Assembly: GCA_958366705.1 (NCBI GenBank)
Contig: CATXCB010000002.1
Span: 124,001-188,000 of the forward strand
Length of the DNA stretch: 64,000 bases
Direction: 5' to 3'
Origin: an uncultured bacterium
GTDB taxonomy: Bacteria; Cyanobacteriota; Vampirovibrionia; Gastranaerophilales; Gastranaerophilaceae
The first letter of the stretch is position 1. Every line of letters starts with the position of its first letter. Made by a program: the position numbers and the translations under genes. The notes beneath the pieces were generated by a model. That model did not search any database, had not been told where the DNA came from, and saw only the letters and a program-made list of their open reading frames with translations. Shown here piece after piece: positions 1 through 8,917 of this stretch.

Positions 1-254
1 GTTAAAATTAAATCATCTGAAGATGAAGCCTCTGACATTTTTTTATAAGAAGATTTTAAATAATCAAGGGATGTGTTTCTGGTAATAGATGAAATCCAGC
101 TTTTTATAGAACCTTGTTCTTTGTATTTATCTGAATTTTTCCATATTTTTACATATACTTCCTGTTCCAGGTCATCATTTTCTTCTTTTGTAATAAGTCG
201 TATAATGTTTTTAATATTATGTTTATTTTCAAGTATTACTTTTTTTAAATCCAT
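1..254 (-). CDS. ECF-type RNA polymerase sigma factor, partial (C-terminus outside window)
   Basis: Reading leftward from ATG at 254, the first 84 codons stay open to the window edge. The protein begins MDLKKVILENKHNIKN and contains the sigma-70 region 2 pattern: DLEQEVYVKIWKN, then GSIKSWISSITRNTSLDYLK, the core-binding and -10-recognition helices of ECF sigma factors. Region 4 would lie beyond the edge. The start codon follows directly after the TAG stop of the upstream anti-sigma gene with no spacer, so the two are almost certainly co-translated. Family assignment is strong; the regulon is unknown. Confidence 0.85.
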   Translation of the reverse strand, partial: MDLKKVILENKHNIKNIIRLITKEENDDLEQEVYVKIWKNSDKYKEQGSIKSWISSITRNTSLDYLKSSYKKMSEASSSDDLIL

Positions 255-599
255 CTATTCAACCGAAATCAGTCCGTAAGAATCTACAGGTAATCCAAGA
301 TCTTCCGAACTTAAAGTAGTGCCGTATTTTAGAGTATCAGACACATCAGTGTTGAGGTTTATTATGCCTAAAGTTGTACCGCTAAGCATTATCATACACA
401 ACGCACAGGCTATTTTTACTTTAGCAAAATTTTTACGCTTTTCTCTGTAATAAGGTTTAGCTTCTTTGATAAGTTCAGAAATCTTCAGCATTTTTTCATG
501 TTCTTTTCTGCAGTCTTCGCATTCAAGAATATGCTGTTCTAATTCTTCTTCACTTCTAAAAGTAAATAGAGCTTCGTATTTTGTGCATTTGTTATTCAT
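255..599 (-). CDS. zinc-finger anti-sigma factor, single-pass membrane protein
   Basis: This 114-residue protein has an N-terminal H-x3-C-x2-C signature (EQHILECEDCRKEH, about residues 21-34), the zinc-binding anti-sigma (ZAS) motif that clamps ECF sigma factors. One transmembrane segment follows at about residues 61-80 (VKIACALCMIMLSGTTLGII), then a short outer tail. Family knowledge: such proteins hold the sigma factor at the membrane until a signal releases it. The partner is the sigma gene immediately downstream. The order is unusual, since the anti-sigma gene normally follows the sigma gene; here it comes first, with TAG and ATG abutting. Translation start has an AGAGG-like ribosome site. 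Confidence 0.8.
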   Translation of the reverse strand: MNNKCTKYEALFTFRSEEELEQHILECEDCRKEHEKMLKISELIKEAKPYYREKRKNFAKVKIACALCMIMLSGTTLGIINLNTDVSDTLKYGTTLSSEDLGLPVDSYGLISVE

Positions 600-624
600 A
601 ATATATTAACCTCTATACTCTTAT

Positions 625-649
625 AACGATTTTAAAATAAAAAAGTTCA
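625..649 (-). promoter_or_regulatory. candidate ECF-type promoter of the anti-sigma/sigma operon
   Basis: On the minus strand TGAAC (649-645) is followed after exactly 16 bases by CGTT (628-625), about 25 bases before the anti-sigma start codon. This matches the general GAAC-N16-CGT layout of ECF promoters and would make the operon autoregulated. Two short matches in AT-rich DNA can arise by chance. Confidence 0.4.
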
Positions 650-781
650 TTTTTGTATTTAAATATTGTAAATATTATTTTTTGTAACATCTATTGTGTT
701 TATATAAGTTAAAATATTTATCAATTCCTTGCACAAAGATTTTTTTGATAGTAGAATGTCAAATATATAAGGGGAGAAATT

Positions 782-886
782 ATGGAATTTTTCAGAAAAC
801 ATCAAAAACTGATAGTGGGTATTATAGCCGTCACTTTTGTTGCCTGGACTATTGGTCTGATGTTATTGCCGCTGCTTGTAAAATAA
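782..886 (+). CDS. 34-residue single-pass membrane protein
   Basis: A short reading frame starts at ATG 782 behind a good ribosome site (AGGGGAGAAATT). It encodes a basic head, MEFFRKHQKL, followed by one hydrophobic helix (IVGIIAVTFVAWTIGLMLLP) and a final lysine. Topology is predicted as cytoplasmic N-terminus with one membrane helix. It ends 10 bases before the M23 peptidase gene, which has no convincing ribosome site of its own, so translational coupling is likely. I do not recognise the family. The head resembles the anchor of SurA/SpoIVFB-like membrane proteins only in general character, so no function is assigned. Confidence 0.55.
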   Translation: MEFFRKHQKLIVGIIAVTFVAWTIGLMLLPLLVK

Positions 887-896
887 AATAATATTA

Positions 897-2063
897 ATGA
901 TGAAGATTAGAAATATTTTAAAAGATATATGTATATGCTGGATTATTTTTGGAATCTCCGGAATGCTGGGAGTCCATTGTACTGCGTTTGCAGCCCAATC
1001 TTTGAATCAAAAGTTGAAGCAAACAAATAATAAACGTTATTATTTTCAGCAGAAAAAACAGCAAGCTGATTTGAAGCTTAGAAACGAACGTAACAAGCTT
1101 AATAATAACCAGCAGCGATTAGAACGGGCTCACCATGAACTTCAAACCACAACCGTTCGATATAATTCTTTGCTTGCTAATTTATCATCTATGGAACAAC
1201 AACTGAATGCGGCTATTGCTGAGTTTAGAAGTATTGATTCTGCAATGAAAGAAAGAATAAGGCAGGTATACAAACATCAGCGTACCGGAATGTTTGAGCT
1301 TATAATGTCTGCAAAAGATGTGAATACATTGATGGATACTTTCTATTTTGAAAAAATTGTTATTAAAGATGATTATAAACGAATGCAGGCTGTTAAAAAT
1401 AAAGCAAATGAGATTGCTCAGTTGAAAGCTCAGGTTGAAAGCCAGAGAAGAATGATTGAAGCATCTATAAGAGATATTAATAATCAGCGTGCCTCTATTC
1501 AAAACTCAATTGCTGAAAATAAAACTATGATTACTCGTTTACAGAAAGATAAAAATTATTATGAGCGTTCTGAACGAGAATTGGCAAGGCAATCTGCAAG
1601 TATTCAATCAATGATTGAAAATATGACACGTAAGAATAGCGGCGGGTCGTCTCAGGTAAAAGTTTCCTCAGCAGGATTTATAAAGCCTATATCTGGGCCG
1701 ATAACATCTCCTTTTGGCTGGAGGACACACCCTATATTTAAAAGCCGTATATTCCATTCGGGAATTGATATTGGCGGGCCTAACGGCGGAGCTATTGCAG
1801 CTTCTAACGATGGTCGTGTAATCTATGCTGGATGGTACGGTGGTTATGGAAAAGTTGTAATTTTAGACCATGGTATTGTTAATGGTCAGCCGATTACAAC
1901 CTTATATGGCCATATGTCTGCTATTAATGTAAGCAATGGCCAAAATGTCCGAAAAGGGCAGACTATAGGACGCGAGGGTTCTACCGGTTATAGTACTGGG
2001 CCGCATTGTCACTTTGAGGTTCGTGTAAATGGTAAACCTGCAAATCCATTAAGTTACATTTAA
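897..2063 (+). CDS. EnvC/NlpD-like M23 peptidoglycan hydrolase with coiled coil
   Basis: A 388-residue secreted protein. Residues 1-32 are a signal peptide ending AFA before AQ. Residues about 35-250 are a charged Gln/Lys/Arg-rich coiled coil. Residues about 262-385 are a LytM/M23 domain with the zinc-ligand pattern H287-x3-D291 (HSGID), H339 (YGHM) and H370-C-H372 (GPHCHFEV), so the catalytic set is complete and it should cleave peptidoglycan cross-links. EnvC-type proteins act in septal wall splitting; many EnvC members are degenerate activators, but this one keeps all ligands. ATG occurs at 897 and 900. It sits between the small membrane protein and lptD, in an envelope-building run. Confidence 0.85.
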   Translation: MMKIRNILKDICICWIIFGISGMLGVHCTAFAAQSLNQKLKQTNNKRYYFQQKKQQADLKLRNERNKLNNNQQRLERAHHELQTTTVRYNSLLANLSSMEQQLNAAIAEFRSIDSAMKERIRQVYKHQRTGMFELIMSAKDVNTLMDTFYFEKIVIKDDYKRMQAVKNKANEIAQLKAQVESQRRMIEASIRDINNQRASIQNSIAENKTMITRLQKDKNYYERSERELARQSASIQSMIENMTRKNSGGSSQVKVSSAGFIKPISGPITSPFGWRTHPIFKSRIFHSGIDIGGPNGGAIAASNDGRVIYAGWYGGYGKVVILDHGIVNGQPITTLYGHMSAINVSNGQNVRKGQTIGREGSTGYSTGPHCHFEVRVNGKPANPLSYI

Positions 2064-2080
2064 GATAAGGAATTAAAGCA

Positions 2081-4366
2081 GTGAAAAGATATTTAATTAC
2101 AGCACTTGTTATATTCTCATTTTCAAATTCTTCTTTTGCCGAAGATATTACTCAGTCTCCAGTGGCAAATGTTGAGAATGCTGTTTTTAGATCTTCATTA
2201 ACTGATTTGGTTCCGGATGAAGATGGAAATTCCTATTCCGGATATGATAGTTATTCTTTCGATGATAATGGTCGTGAATACAAAGAAATTGATCCGGATA
2301 ATATGCCATTTTTCAAACAAATGAGATTGAGAGCTACAAATGCCCTTATGTATTCATGTTCAGACTCTGAAGAGAAAGATTCGGGCGATAGTAATATCTC
2401 AGAATCTCCTGTAGAGAAGATGAAATTCTGGAAAAAGAAATCTGCTAAAAAATCAACAGAAGAAGTTGTTATTGATAGTGAAAGTGAATTAACAAATTCA
2501 ATACAGTCTGAAACATCTTCAGATATTAAAATTCCGGAGGAAACAATATCTTTAGAGGGTGGAATTAATAAGCAGCAAACAGAAAAACAAATGATGTTGG
2601 ATGCTGAAAATGTTACTTTTGATGAAGATACCGGTGATATGGTTGCTACAGGTAATCCAGTATTATATTTTCCGCCTCAAAAAACAAAAATTATTGCAGA
2701 TAAAATGACATACAATGACGAATCAAATATTTTGAAAGGGATTGGTAATGTTGTTGTAATAAAAGACGGTATGCCTACTATGGGTGATTATCTTGAAATT
2801 GATATGAATGAAGAAACCATGGTAATGGATAATTTATTGTCTAAAACTCCAACAATGGATACTTCTGCTAAAAAAGCTATCCAGAGAGACGGGCTTTTGA
2901 TTTTGCATGATGGTAATTTCCATTCTGACAAGTCTGAAATTTACAGACTTACATCAAGAATGATAGGGCCGCGTTTTCATATGATGATGGTGGATGAAGA
3001 GGCAAGGTCTTTGTTTTTTGGTACTCCGACCGGAAATAATTTAACTTTTAATATTTCAGAACTCTATATTGATGCACGAAAAAATCATGATGTAATCAAA
3101 GCTAAACATATTGAGGTGTATCATAAAAATAAATACTTATTTACCTGGCCTAGTTTAACCGCATATACTAATAAAGACAGGGATTATTTTGAGGCAAATT
3201 ATCCGGAATTTGGATCTAGAAGAAAGCTTGGTATGTTTATTGGTCCGGGGTTTGTATTTGGTGGGCCGGCAGGTTCTGTTATTAAGGTTATTCCATTTTT
3301 AAACTATAATCATGGCTTTGGTTTTGGTGGGGCTTTAAAATATAGAAATACATTCAATAGTACAGAATTAGGTTATGGTACTGCAAACGAAATTTTCTTC
3401 ATGCGCGGTCGACAAAGATTAGATGATAATTTATTCTTGCAATATTCTGCAAACTCTTATGTTAATGAATGGTTTTTAGGCGGAAGAATGCCTAAATACA
3501 TGGCAGAAGTATATTATGATAAGAGATTTTTGCATAAAAATTTTTTGGCAGAGGGCAAGGATATGCAATTCCGTCATAGGCTCGGGTTTGGGCTTATGGA
3601 GGATAATGATAGGAATTTCTATGGTGAAAAAATAAATTCCAATGGGATTTCTACAACAAGATTAAGATACATGGCAGAAATAAGACAGTCAATTTATAAT
3701 TATACTAATGAAAAAGAAAGAATATCTTTTGATTTTAGTATGGCTATGCAAGGGTCAGCTGCCGTATATGGTACCGGAGATACCCAATTTGTTGCTAGAG
3801 TTGGTCCTAGATTCCACGTTCAATATAAAAACTGGATGCAGGATTTTGGATATTTTATGGCTGGATATTCTGATGAAACTCCGCTGCCAAGGTATGATAT
3901 GTATAGATACGGTCACCAGAGTGTTTATTTAACAGAAGCATTCCGTATTAATAAGTATCTTTCAGTTGGCTGGTCAGGTAATATTAACCTTTCTGATGAT
4001 GCTCCAAACGGTAAAATGTTTCAGGAAAACAGATTTATTGTGGCATTTGGACCTGATGATTGTAAAATCAGTTTAGGTTATGACTTTGTAAGACAAACTA
4101 CTTATTTTGGATTTAATGTGGCGTTTGATACAAAAGGAACTACAATTAATTACAAAAAAATGGAAATAAAAAATCCGGAAAGACTTGGACAGAAGAAGAA
4201 AAGTGATGAAGAACGTCAATTAGCTTTTGCTCCTGCAAAAAAAGTTGAAGAAGTTCCGGTAAATAATAGCAGATGGGGCAAAAAAGATGTTAAAACAGCT
4301 CCTGCAGTTTTAAAATATGCTCAGGTTATTGATATAGAAGATCCGGATAAGGAAACAATTGATTAA
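2081..4366 (+). CDS. lptD: LptD-like outer-membrane LPS assembly protein (OstA domain + beta-barrel)
   Basis: A 761-residue protein with GTG start at 2081. The signal peptide (residues 1-20) ends SSFA. An acidic low-complexity stretch (about 40-165) is followed by an OstA/LptA-like beta-jellyroll at about 172-260 (MLDAENVTFDEDTGDMVATG; IADKMTYNDESNILKGIGNV). The rest is a long aromatic-rich segment of alternating strands typical of a barrel. LptD inserts LPS into the outer leaflet with LptE. The C-terminus extends past the barrel with a Lys/Glu-rich tail, which is unusual because barrels normally end in an aromatic residue. The following genes lpxI and lpxB support an LPS role. It overlaps the next gene by 8 bases. 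Confidence 0.75.
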   Translation: MKRYLITALVIFSFSNSSFAEDITQSPVANVENAVFRSSLTDLVPDEDGNSYSGYDSYSFDDNGREYKEIDPDNMPFFKQMRLRATNALMYSCSDSEEKDSGDSNISESPVEKMKFWKKKSAKKSTEEVVIDSESELTNSIQSETSSDIKIPEETISLEGGINKQQTEKQMMLDAENVTFDEDTGDMVATGNPVLYFPPQKTKIIADKMTYNDESNILKGIGNVVVIKDGMPTMGDYLEIDMNEETMVMDNLLSKTPTMDTSAKKAIQRDGLLILHDGNFHSDKSEIYRLTSRMIGPRFHMMMVDEEARSLFFGTPTGNNLTFNISELYIDARKNHDVIKAKHIEVYHKNKYLFTWPSLTAYTNKDRDYFEANYPEFGSRRKLGMFIGPGFVFGGPAGSVIKVIPFLNYNHGFGFGGALKYRNTFNSTELGYGTANEIFFMRGRQRLDDNLFLQYSANSYVNEWFLGGRMPKYMAEVYYDKRFLHKNFLAEGKDMQFRHRLGFGLMEDNDRNFYGEKINSNGISTTRLRYMAEIRQSIYNYTNEKERISFDFSMAMQGSAAVYGTGDTQFVARVGPRFHVQYKNWMQDFGYFMAGYSDETPLPRYDMYRYGHQSVYLTEAFRINKYLSVGWSGNINLSDDAPNGKMFQENRFIVAFGPDDCKISLGYDFVRQTTYFGFNVAFDTKGTTINYKKMEIKNPERLGQKKKSDEERQLAFAPAKKVEEVPVNNSRWGKKDVKTAPAVLKYAQVIDIEDPDKETID

Positions 4367-4991
4367 TATGTTGAACGAATTAAAATCAAAATTGATTGAG
4401 TATGGGAAATTAGCTGGTGTTAAAGGTTTTACACCGGGATTTTCCGGGAATTTATCCGCAAGGTGCGGTGATAAAATAATTATTACTGCAACAGGAACAG
4501 CAAATGGATATTTAAAAGAGGATGATTTTGCCGTTATAGATTTTGAAGGAAACGTGGTTGAGGGTAGTAAAAGACCATCAAGTGAAAAAATGCTGCACGT
4601 AAAATTTTATGAGCTTCGACCTGAAATAAATTATATATTTCATGTTCATTCTCCTTATTTAACTTCATTTGCAGCCTCCGGTATTGAAATGGATGAAAAT
4701 GTGCTGGCAGAAATAGTTTATTGCTTTGGTAAGATTCCGCTGGCAAAATATGCGCTTCCTGGTTCTGCTGAACTTGTTGAAAATACTTCATTATATTTTA
4801 AAGACTATGATGTGGTTTTAATGGCAAATCATGGAGTTATTGTTGGAGACAGAGATCTTGAGCAGGCATATTTGAAATTAGAATTATGTGAAGCTTATGC
4901 AAAAACTCTAGTCTGTTCAAAAATTCTTGGAGGTGCTAAAATATTACCAGAGGAAGAAGTTGAAAAAATTTATTCATTGAGAAATAAGTAA
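4359..4991 (+). CDS. class II aldolase/adducin family protein
   Basis: About 210 residues with the class II aldolase fold markers: SGNLSAR near the N-terminus, HVHSPY (zinc-binding His pair, about residue 91) and a later ANHGVIVGD motif carrying the third His. Family members cleave sugar phosphates such as fuculose- or ribulose-phosphate; the substrate cannot be read here. Two starts are possible: TTG at 4359, 5 bases after AAGGA, or ATG at 4368. The gene overlaps lptD by 8 bases at the TTG start. Position between lptD and lpxI suggests a role in envelope sugar metabolism, but that is inference from context. Confidence 0.8.
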   Translation: MINMLNELKSKLIEYGKLAGVKGFTPGFSGNLSARCGDKIIITATGTANGYLKEDDFAVIDFEGNVVEGSKRPSSEKMLHVKFYELRPEINYIFHVHSPYLTSFAASGIEMDENVLAEIVYCFGKIPLAKYALPGSAELVENTSLYFKDYDVVLMANHGVIVGDRDLEQAYLKLELCEAYAKTLVCSKILGGAKILPEEEVEKIYSLRNK

Positions 4992-5006
4992 AAGAGGAAA
5001 ATTATT

Positions 5007-5822
5007 GTGACAATAACATTAGAAAATAAACAGGGTTTAATCGCAGGAGATGGTATTTTACCGGTTAGAATGGCGCAGTATGCAAAAGAAAACGGATTTG
5101 AAGTTGTTTGTATTTCTCTTGCAAAAGATAATGTTAGAGATTTAAAAAAGTATTGTTCTAAGGTTTATTCTTGCCATCCTGGCGAGGTTAATAAAATTGA
5201 ACAAATTTTAAAAGACGAACAAATTAAGCAATTAACTTTTTTAGGAAAAGTTCATAAGAAAGTATTGTTACAGCTTCACAAATTTGATAAAAAAGCAATT
5301 GATTTAATAAAAGAAGCTTCAAGATTGAATGACGACCAAGTTATGTTGATGATAGTTGAAGAGCTTCAAAAAATCGGGGTAGAAGTTTTAGATCAGACAA
5401 TTTTTATTAAGAATCTGATGATTCCTGCTGGTGTGCTGGGTAAGCATAAACCAACAGAAGCGCAAATGGAGGATGTTAATTATGGCTTCTGGCTTGCAAA
5501 AGAAATGGGTAAGCTCGATGTTGGGCAGTCCGTTGTTATTAAGGATAAGATGATAATGGCTGTAGAAGCTATCGAGGGTACTGACATGTGTATAAAACGC
5601 GGTGCCAAACTTGCTAAGGATGGAGCAGTTGTTGTAAAAGTTGCAAAGCCTAAACAGGATAAAAGGTTTGATATTCCTGCTATTGGTATGAAAACATTAA
5701 GAACAATGAGTTATAAACATGCAAATTTAATTGCTGTAGAGGCTAATGAAACAATTATTGTTGATCAGGAAAAAGTTGTAAAATATGCAGATGAGCATAA
5801 TATAGTTATAATGGCAGTTTAG
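5007..5822 (+). CDS. lpxI: LpxI-type UDP-2,3-diacylglucosamine diphosphatase
   Basis: A 271-residue protein matching the LpxI (DUF1009) family in length and motifs: N-terminal LIAGDGILPVRMAQYAKENG, internal FLGKV (about residue 78) and EAIEGTD (about 189). LpxI hydrolyses UDP-2,3-diacylglucosamine to lipid X and UMP at the cytoplasmic membrane face. It is the alternative to LpxH, also used by alphaproteobacteria and cyanobacteria. GTG start at 5007 behind AAGAGGAAAA. The lpxB start codon follows its stop directly, so the product is handed to LpxB, the next enzyme of lipid A synthesis. Confidence 0.9.
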   Translation: MTITLENKQGLIAGDGILPVRMAQYAKENGFEVVCISLAKDNVRDLKKYCSKVYSCHPGEVNKIEQILKDEQIKQLTFLGKVHKKVLLQLHKFDKKAIDLIKEASRLNDDQVMLMIVEELQKIGVEVLDQTIFIKNLMIPAGVLGKHKPTEAQMEDVNYGFWLAKEMGKLDVGQSVVIKDKMIMAVEAIEGTDMCIKRGAKLAKDGAVVVKVAKPKQDKRFDIPAIGMKTLRTMSYKHANLIAVEANETIIVDQEKVVKYADEHNIVIMAV

Positions 5823-6947
5823 ATGAAAAAAATATTTATAATAACAGGTGAATATTCGGGAGACATTCATGCTTCAAATGTTGTAAGAGAACTAAAAGCA
5901 TTTGGTTCTGATTTGGAAATTGAAGGCATCGGCGGTGATAATTTAGCCGCTCAGGGTGTTAAACTTTTTGCAAATCAGGATAAAATGTCAGCGGTTGGAA
6001 TTTCTCCAAAAATTTTAATTGACCATTACAAACTGGGTAAGTCATTAGTTGAATATTTGAAAAATGATTTTAAACCGGATTTAGTACTTTTAATTGATTA
6101 TGGCGCATTTAACTTATCTATTGCAAAGTTTTTGCATGCTGCAGGAATTAAAATATTTTATTATATTCCGCCGCAAGTCTGGGCAAGTAGAAAATACAGA
6201 ATAAAACTTATTAAAAAATTTGTGGATAAAGTTCTTTGTATTTTTCCGTTTGAAAAGCCTCTTTATGCACAATATGGAATTGATACTCATTATTGCGGTC
6301 ATCCTCTTGTTGCTCAATTGCCTCCTGCTGTTTATAGAAAAGAGTTTTTGCAAAAGCACGGTTTTGACCCTGAAAAAAAACTGGTTTCTGTTTTTCCGGG
6401 TTCAAGAATTTTTGAGTTGAAAGAACTGATGAGTGTTTTTAAAGAATCAGTTATAAGACTGAAAGAAAAACATCCGGATTTACAATTCTGTATGTCGCAG
6501 GCTCCAAATTTATCTGATGATATTTATAAAAAATATCTTGGAGATTTTGATATAAAGGTTATTAAAGGTGAAAATCAGGCTTTATTGAGTGCTTCTGATG
6601 CTTTAATTTTAGCCTCAGGTACTGTAGCATTGGAGGCTTGTCTGTATAAGACTCCTATGATTATTGCTTATCGAGGTCCAAAATTGTTTTATTGGATTTA
6701 TTTGTTGGTAAGATGCATAAAGAGGGTATCTTTACCTAATATTATTGCAGATAAACAAATTGTGCCTGAAATTATACAGGATAGTGTTACTCCGTCAAAT
6801 ATAACTTATGAGATTGAAGAACTTCTTTATAATTCTGAAAAAAGGGCAAAAACAATAGAAGAATTGGCAAATGTAAAAAGTTTATTATCTGATAAAAATT
6901 CTGCCTTGGAAGCTGCTAAGGTAATTGACACCGAATTGTTTTCGTAA
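5823..6947 (+). CDS. lpxB: lipid-A-disaccharide synthase
   Basis: A 374-residue GT19 glycosyltransferase. N-terminal motif IFIITGEYSGDIHASNVVRE corresponds to the family's GExSGD box. IEGIGGDNL, YYIPPQVWASR and VFPGSRIFEL mark the donor and acceptor regions, and SGTVALEACLY is the C-terminal nucleotide-sugar site. It condenses lipid X with UDP-2,3-diacylglucosamine to make the tetra-acyl disaccharide of lipid A. It abuts lpxI with no spacer. lpxA, lpxC and lpxD are not in the window. Confidence 0.93.
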   Translation: MKKIFIITGEYSGDIHASNVVRELKAFGSDLEIEGIGGDNLAAQGVKLFANQDKMSAVGISPKILIDHYKLGKSLVEYLKNDFKPDLVLLIDYGAFNLSIAKFLHAAGIKIFYYIPPQVWASRKYRIKLIKKFVDKVLCIFPFEKPLYAQYGIDTHYCGHPLVAQLPPAVYRKEFLQKHGFDPEKKLVSVFPGSRIFELKELMSVFKESVIRLKEKHPDLQFCMSQAPNLSDDIYKKYLGDFDIKVIKGENQALLSASDALILASGTVALEACLYKTPMIIAYRGPKLFYWIYLLVRCIKRVSLPNIIADKQIVPEIIQDSVTPSNITYEIEELLYNSEKRAKTIEELANVKSLLSDKNSALEAAKVIDTELFS

Positions 6948-7025
6948 CATATCTTTAAATATGTGGTTAAATTGAGCAATTTTGTCGTTTTTAGCAATTT
7001 AATATAATTGTAGGTTAGTGATTTT

Positions 7026-8852
7026 ATGATAAATTCTATTCCAACAATTGATAATAAAAGTAATAAACCATTCGGTAATATGACAATAAGGCAAAATCCG
7101 AGTGATTATTGGATGCGTCAAAACTATCCTACTCAGGATACATATATCAATCAAGAACAGAATAAAGATAAATATAAAATTAAAATTGTAACTCCAGATG
7201 AGGCTCGAAAAAGTAATAACTTTAAGGTGTTAGGTATGTCTATTGCAGGGGCAACTGTTTTGACTGCAGCTGCATTGTTTTTACTTTTAAAGGGTGGTCC
7301 AAAAGGGTTATCAAAGAATTTTCAAAAACTTAGAGATTATTTAGATCGAAAGGTTCAAAAGTTAAAATTGAACAATCTCGGTCATGAAAATTTAATTAAA
7401 TCGTATACTTTTATTATCAAATCATTGGATAAAGCACAGCAAAAATTTGAGGCTGTTAATAACTTTGCAACGGTAAGAGATGTGTCATTTAAGCTTCTAA
7501 TGTGTACGACTGCTATAGGTGCAAAAATTCATAACAGTATCACCAGAATGTTTGAAAAAATAGGACGTCAGGCAGTTATCAATTCTTATGGCAGGACCGC
7601 CGGTTGTATTGCTGAAGCAAAAGCTGTAAGGCTGAATGCCGGTAAAAATATTTTATCAAAAGAAAGTTATAATGTTATAGAAATTAATGGCGTTCGTCAA
7701 ACTAAAGCTCAGTGGCTTTCTCAACTTGATAAAATGAATGAAGACCTTGTTAGTTCCTACGATACATATTTTGGTAGAAATGTTTTAACAAGCAGATATT
7801 TGAGAATAAAAAAATCGCTTTCTGGATTGAATGAACAATTCCACTCATTAAAAGCTTTCTGGTCAAAAGATATTGTTAATTCTTTTATGGCTGAAAATGT
7901 TATCTCAAAAGAAAAAATTGCGCTGCAGCAATCAGTGAAAGGTTTTAGAAAAGAACTATCATATTCAATTGTAGATTTAGCAAAGGATTCAGATGAACAG
8001 ATTATAAAAATGTCCAGAGCCTTAAGTTTTAAAGATGTTGCAAAAATTGATATGCTTAGAACAATTCGCCAGGATATAAAAAGCTTGGTGAAAACTATTA
8101 AGGCAAAAGGAGTTAGTGACAATTCAACTCTTGAACTAAAATCAAAAATAATTGCCGGCATTGATAATTTTAAAATGTCAGTTTCTAATTCTGTGAAAGA
8201 TAAAACAATTGATGAGAATGTTGCAAATGATTTATTAAATGGAATTTCAGGTTTGAAAAACTCATTTGTTAACTTTAAACAGGGTAAGATTGAAGATATG
8301 CTGGATATTTACAAAAAACTTCTGTCAGAGGAAGAATATAATGTTTTAGAAAAATCATATAAAAATTCAGTAAAATCATTAGATAAGTCAATAAATATAG
8401 AAACCGAAGAATTTGTCAGCAAAGTCAGGGATTTGGCTTTGGGTGGAGCACCGACAGATATTCTTACTATTTTAGGCTCTTTAGCAACACTGGGCTATAA
8501 TATTGGTAAATCCGAAGATAATGAACAAAGAACTTCAATTTCCTTGAAATATGGTATTCCAACACTTGCAGGTATTGGTGTAACTTTATATTGCAATGCT
8601 AAACTCTATGCAGGAACTAAATCTTTACTTGTCGGCGGTCTTTCAACTGTAGTTTTAAATAAAATAGGTGTTTGGGCAGATGACCTGTTAAAAAATTTTA
8701 GACAAAAGAAAAAAGAAGAGAAGGTTGCAACTCGAAATCAAGCAGTTGATTCAAATATTACATCTTCTAATTCCGATAATTTAGGAGTATTAGATTTAAC
8801 TGATTCTCAAAATTTGGAAATGTTTAGGCAAGAAATGGCAAAAACTGTTTAA
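7026..8852 (+). CDS. unrecognised 608-residue helical membrane-associated protein
   Basis: No family recognised. After a polar N-terminus rich in Asn/Gln there is a hydrophobic helix at about residues 69-87 (VLGMSIAGATVLTAAALFLLL). A long helix-forming region rich in Lys, Ser and Leu (about 100-460) follows, then two further hydrophobic stretches near 475-490 and 515-550 and a charged C-terminal tail. There is no signal peptide. The layout suggests a cytoplasmic or inner-membrane-anchored coiled-coil protein. It stands alone, about 80 bases after lpxB and 65 before the dGTPase gene, and has a GTGATT-type weak ribosome site. Confidence 0.6.
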   Translation: MINSIPTIDNKSNKPFGNMTIRQNPSDYWMRQNYPTQDTYINQEQNKDKYKIKIVTPDEARKSNNFKVLGMSIAGATVLTAAALFLLLKGGPKGLSKNFQKLRDYLDRKVQKLKLNNLGHENLIKSYTFIIKSLDKAQQKFEAVNNFATVRDVSFKLLMCTTAIGAKIHNSITRMFEKIGRQAVINSYGRTAGCIAEAKAVRLNAGKNILSKESYNVIEINGVRQTKAQWLSQLDKMNEDLVSSYDTYFGRNVLTSRYLRIKKSLSGLNEQFHSLKAFWSKDIVNSFMAENVISKEKIALQQSVKGFRKELSYSIVDLAKDSDEQIIKMSRALSFKDVAKIDMLRTIRQDIKSLVKTIKAKGVSDNSTLELKSKIIAGIDNFKMSVSNSVKDKTIDENVANDLLNGISGLKNSFVNFKQGKIEDMLDIYKKLLSEEEYNVLEKSYKNSVKSLDKSINIETEEFVSKVRDLALGGAPTDILTILGSLATLGYNIGKSEDNEQRTSISLKYGIPTLAGIGVTLYCNAKLYAGTKSLLVGGLSTVVLNKIGVWADDLLKNFRQKKKEEKVATRNQAVDSNITSSNSDNLGVLDLTDSQNLEMFRQEMAKTV

Positions 8853-8917
8853 TATCCCCTAAAAAAAGTATAGTGATATTTTAATTTTTTGTTAAAATCA
8901 CAATTAAGGGGAGAATT

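Noticed and set aside
694..891. 65-codon frame overlapping the small membrane protein
   Set aside because: It has no ribosome site, unlikely composition, and the 34-residue frame inside it has a strong site and a membrane-helix sequence.
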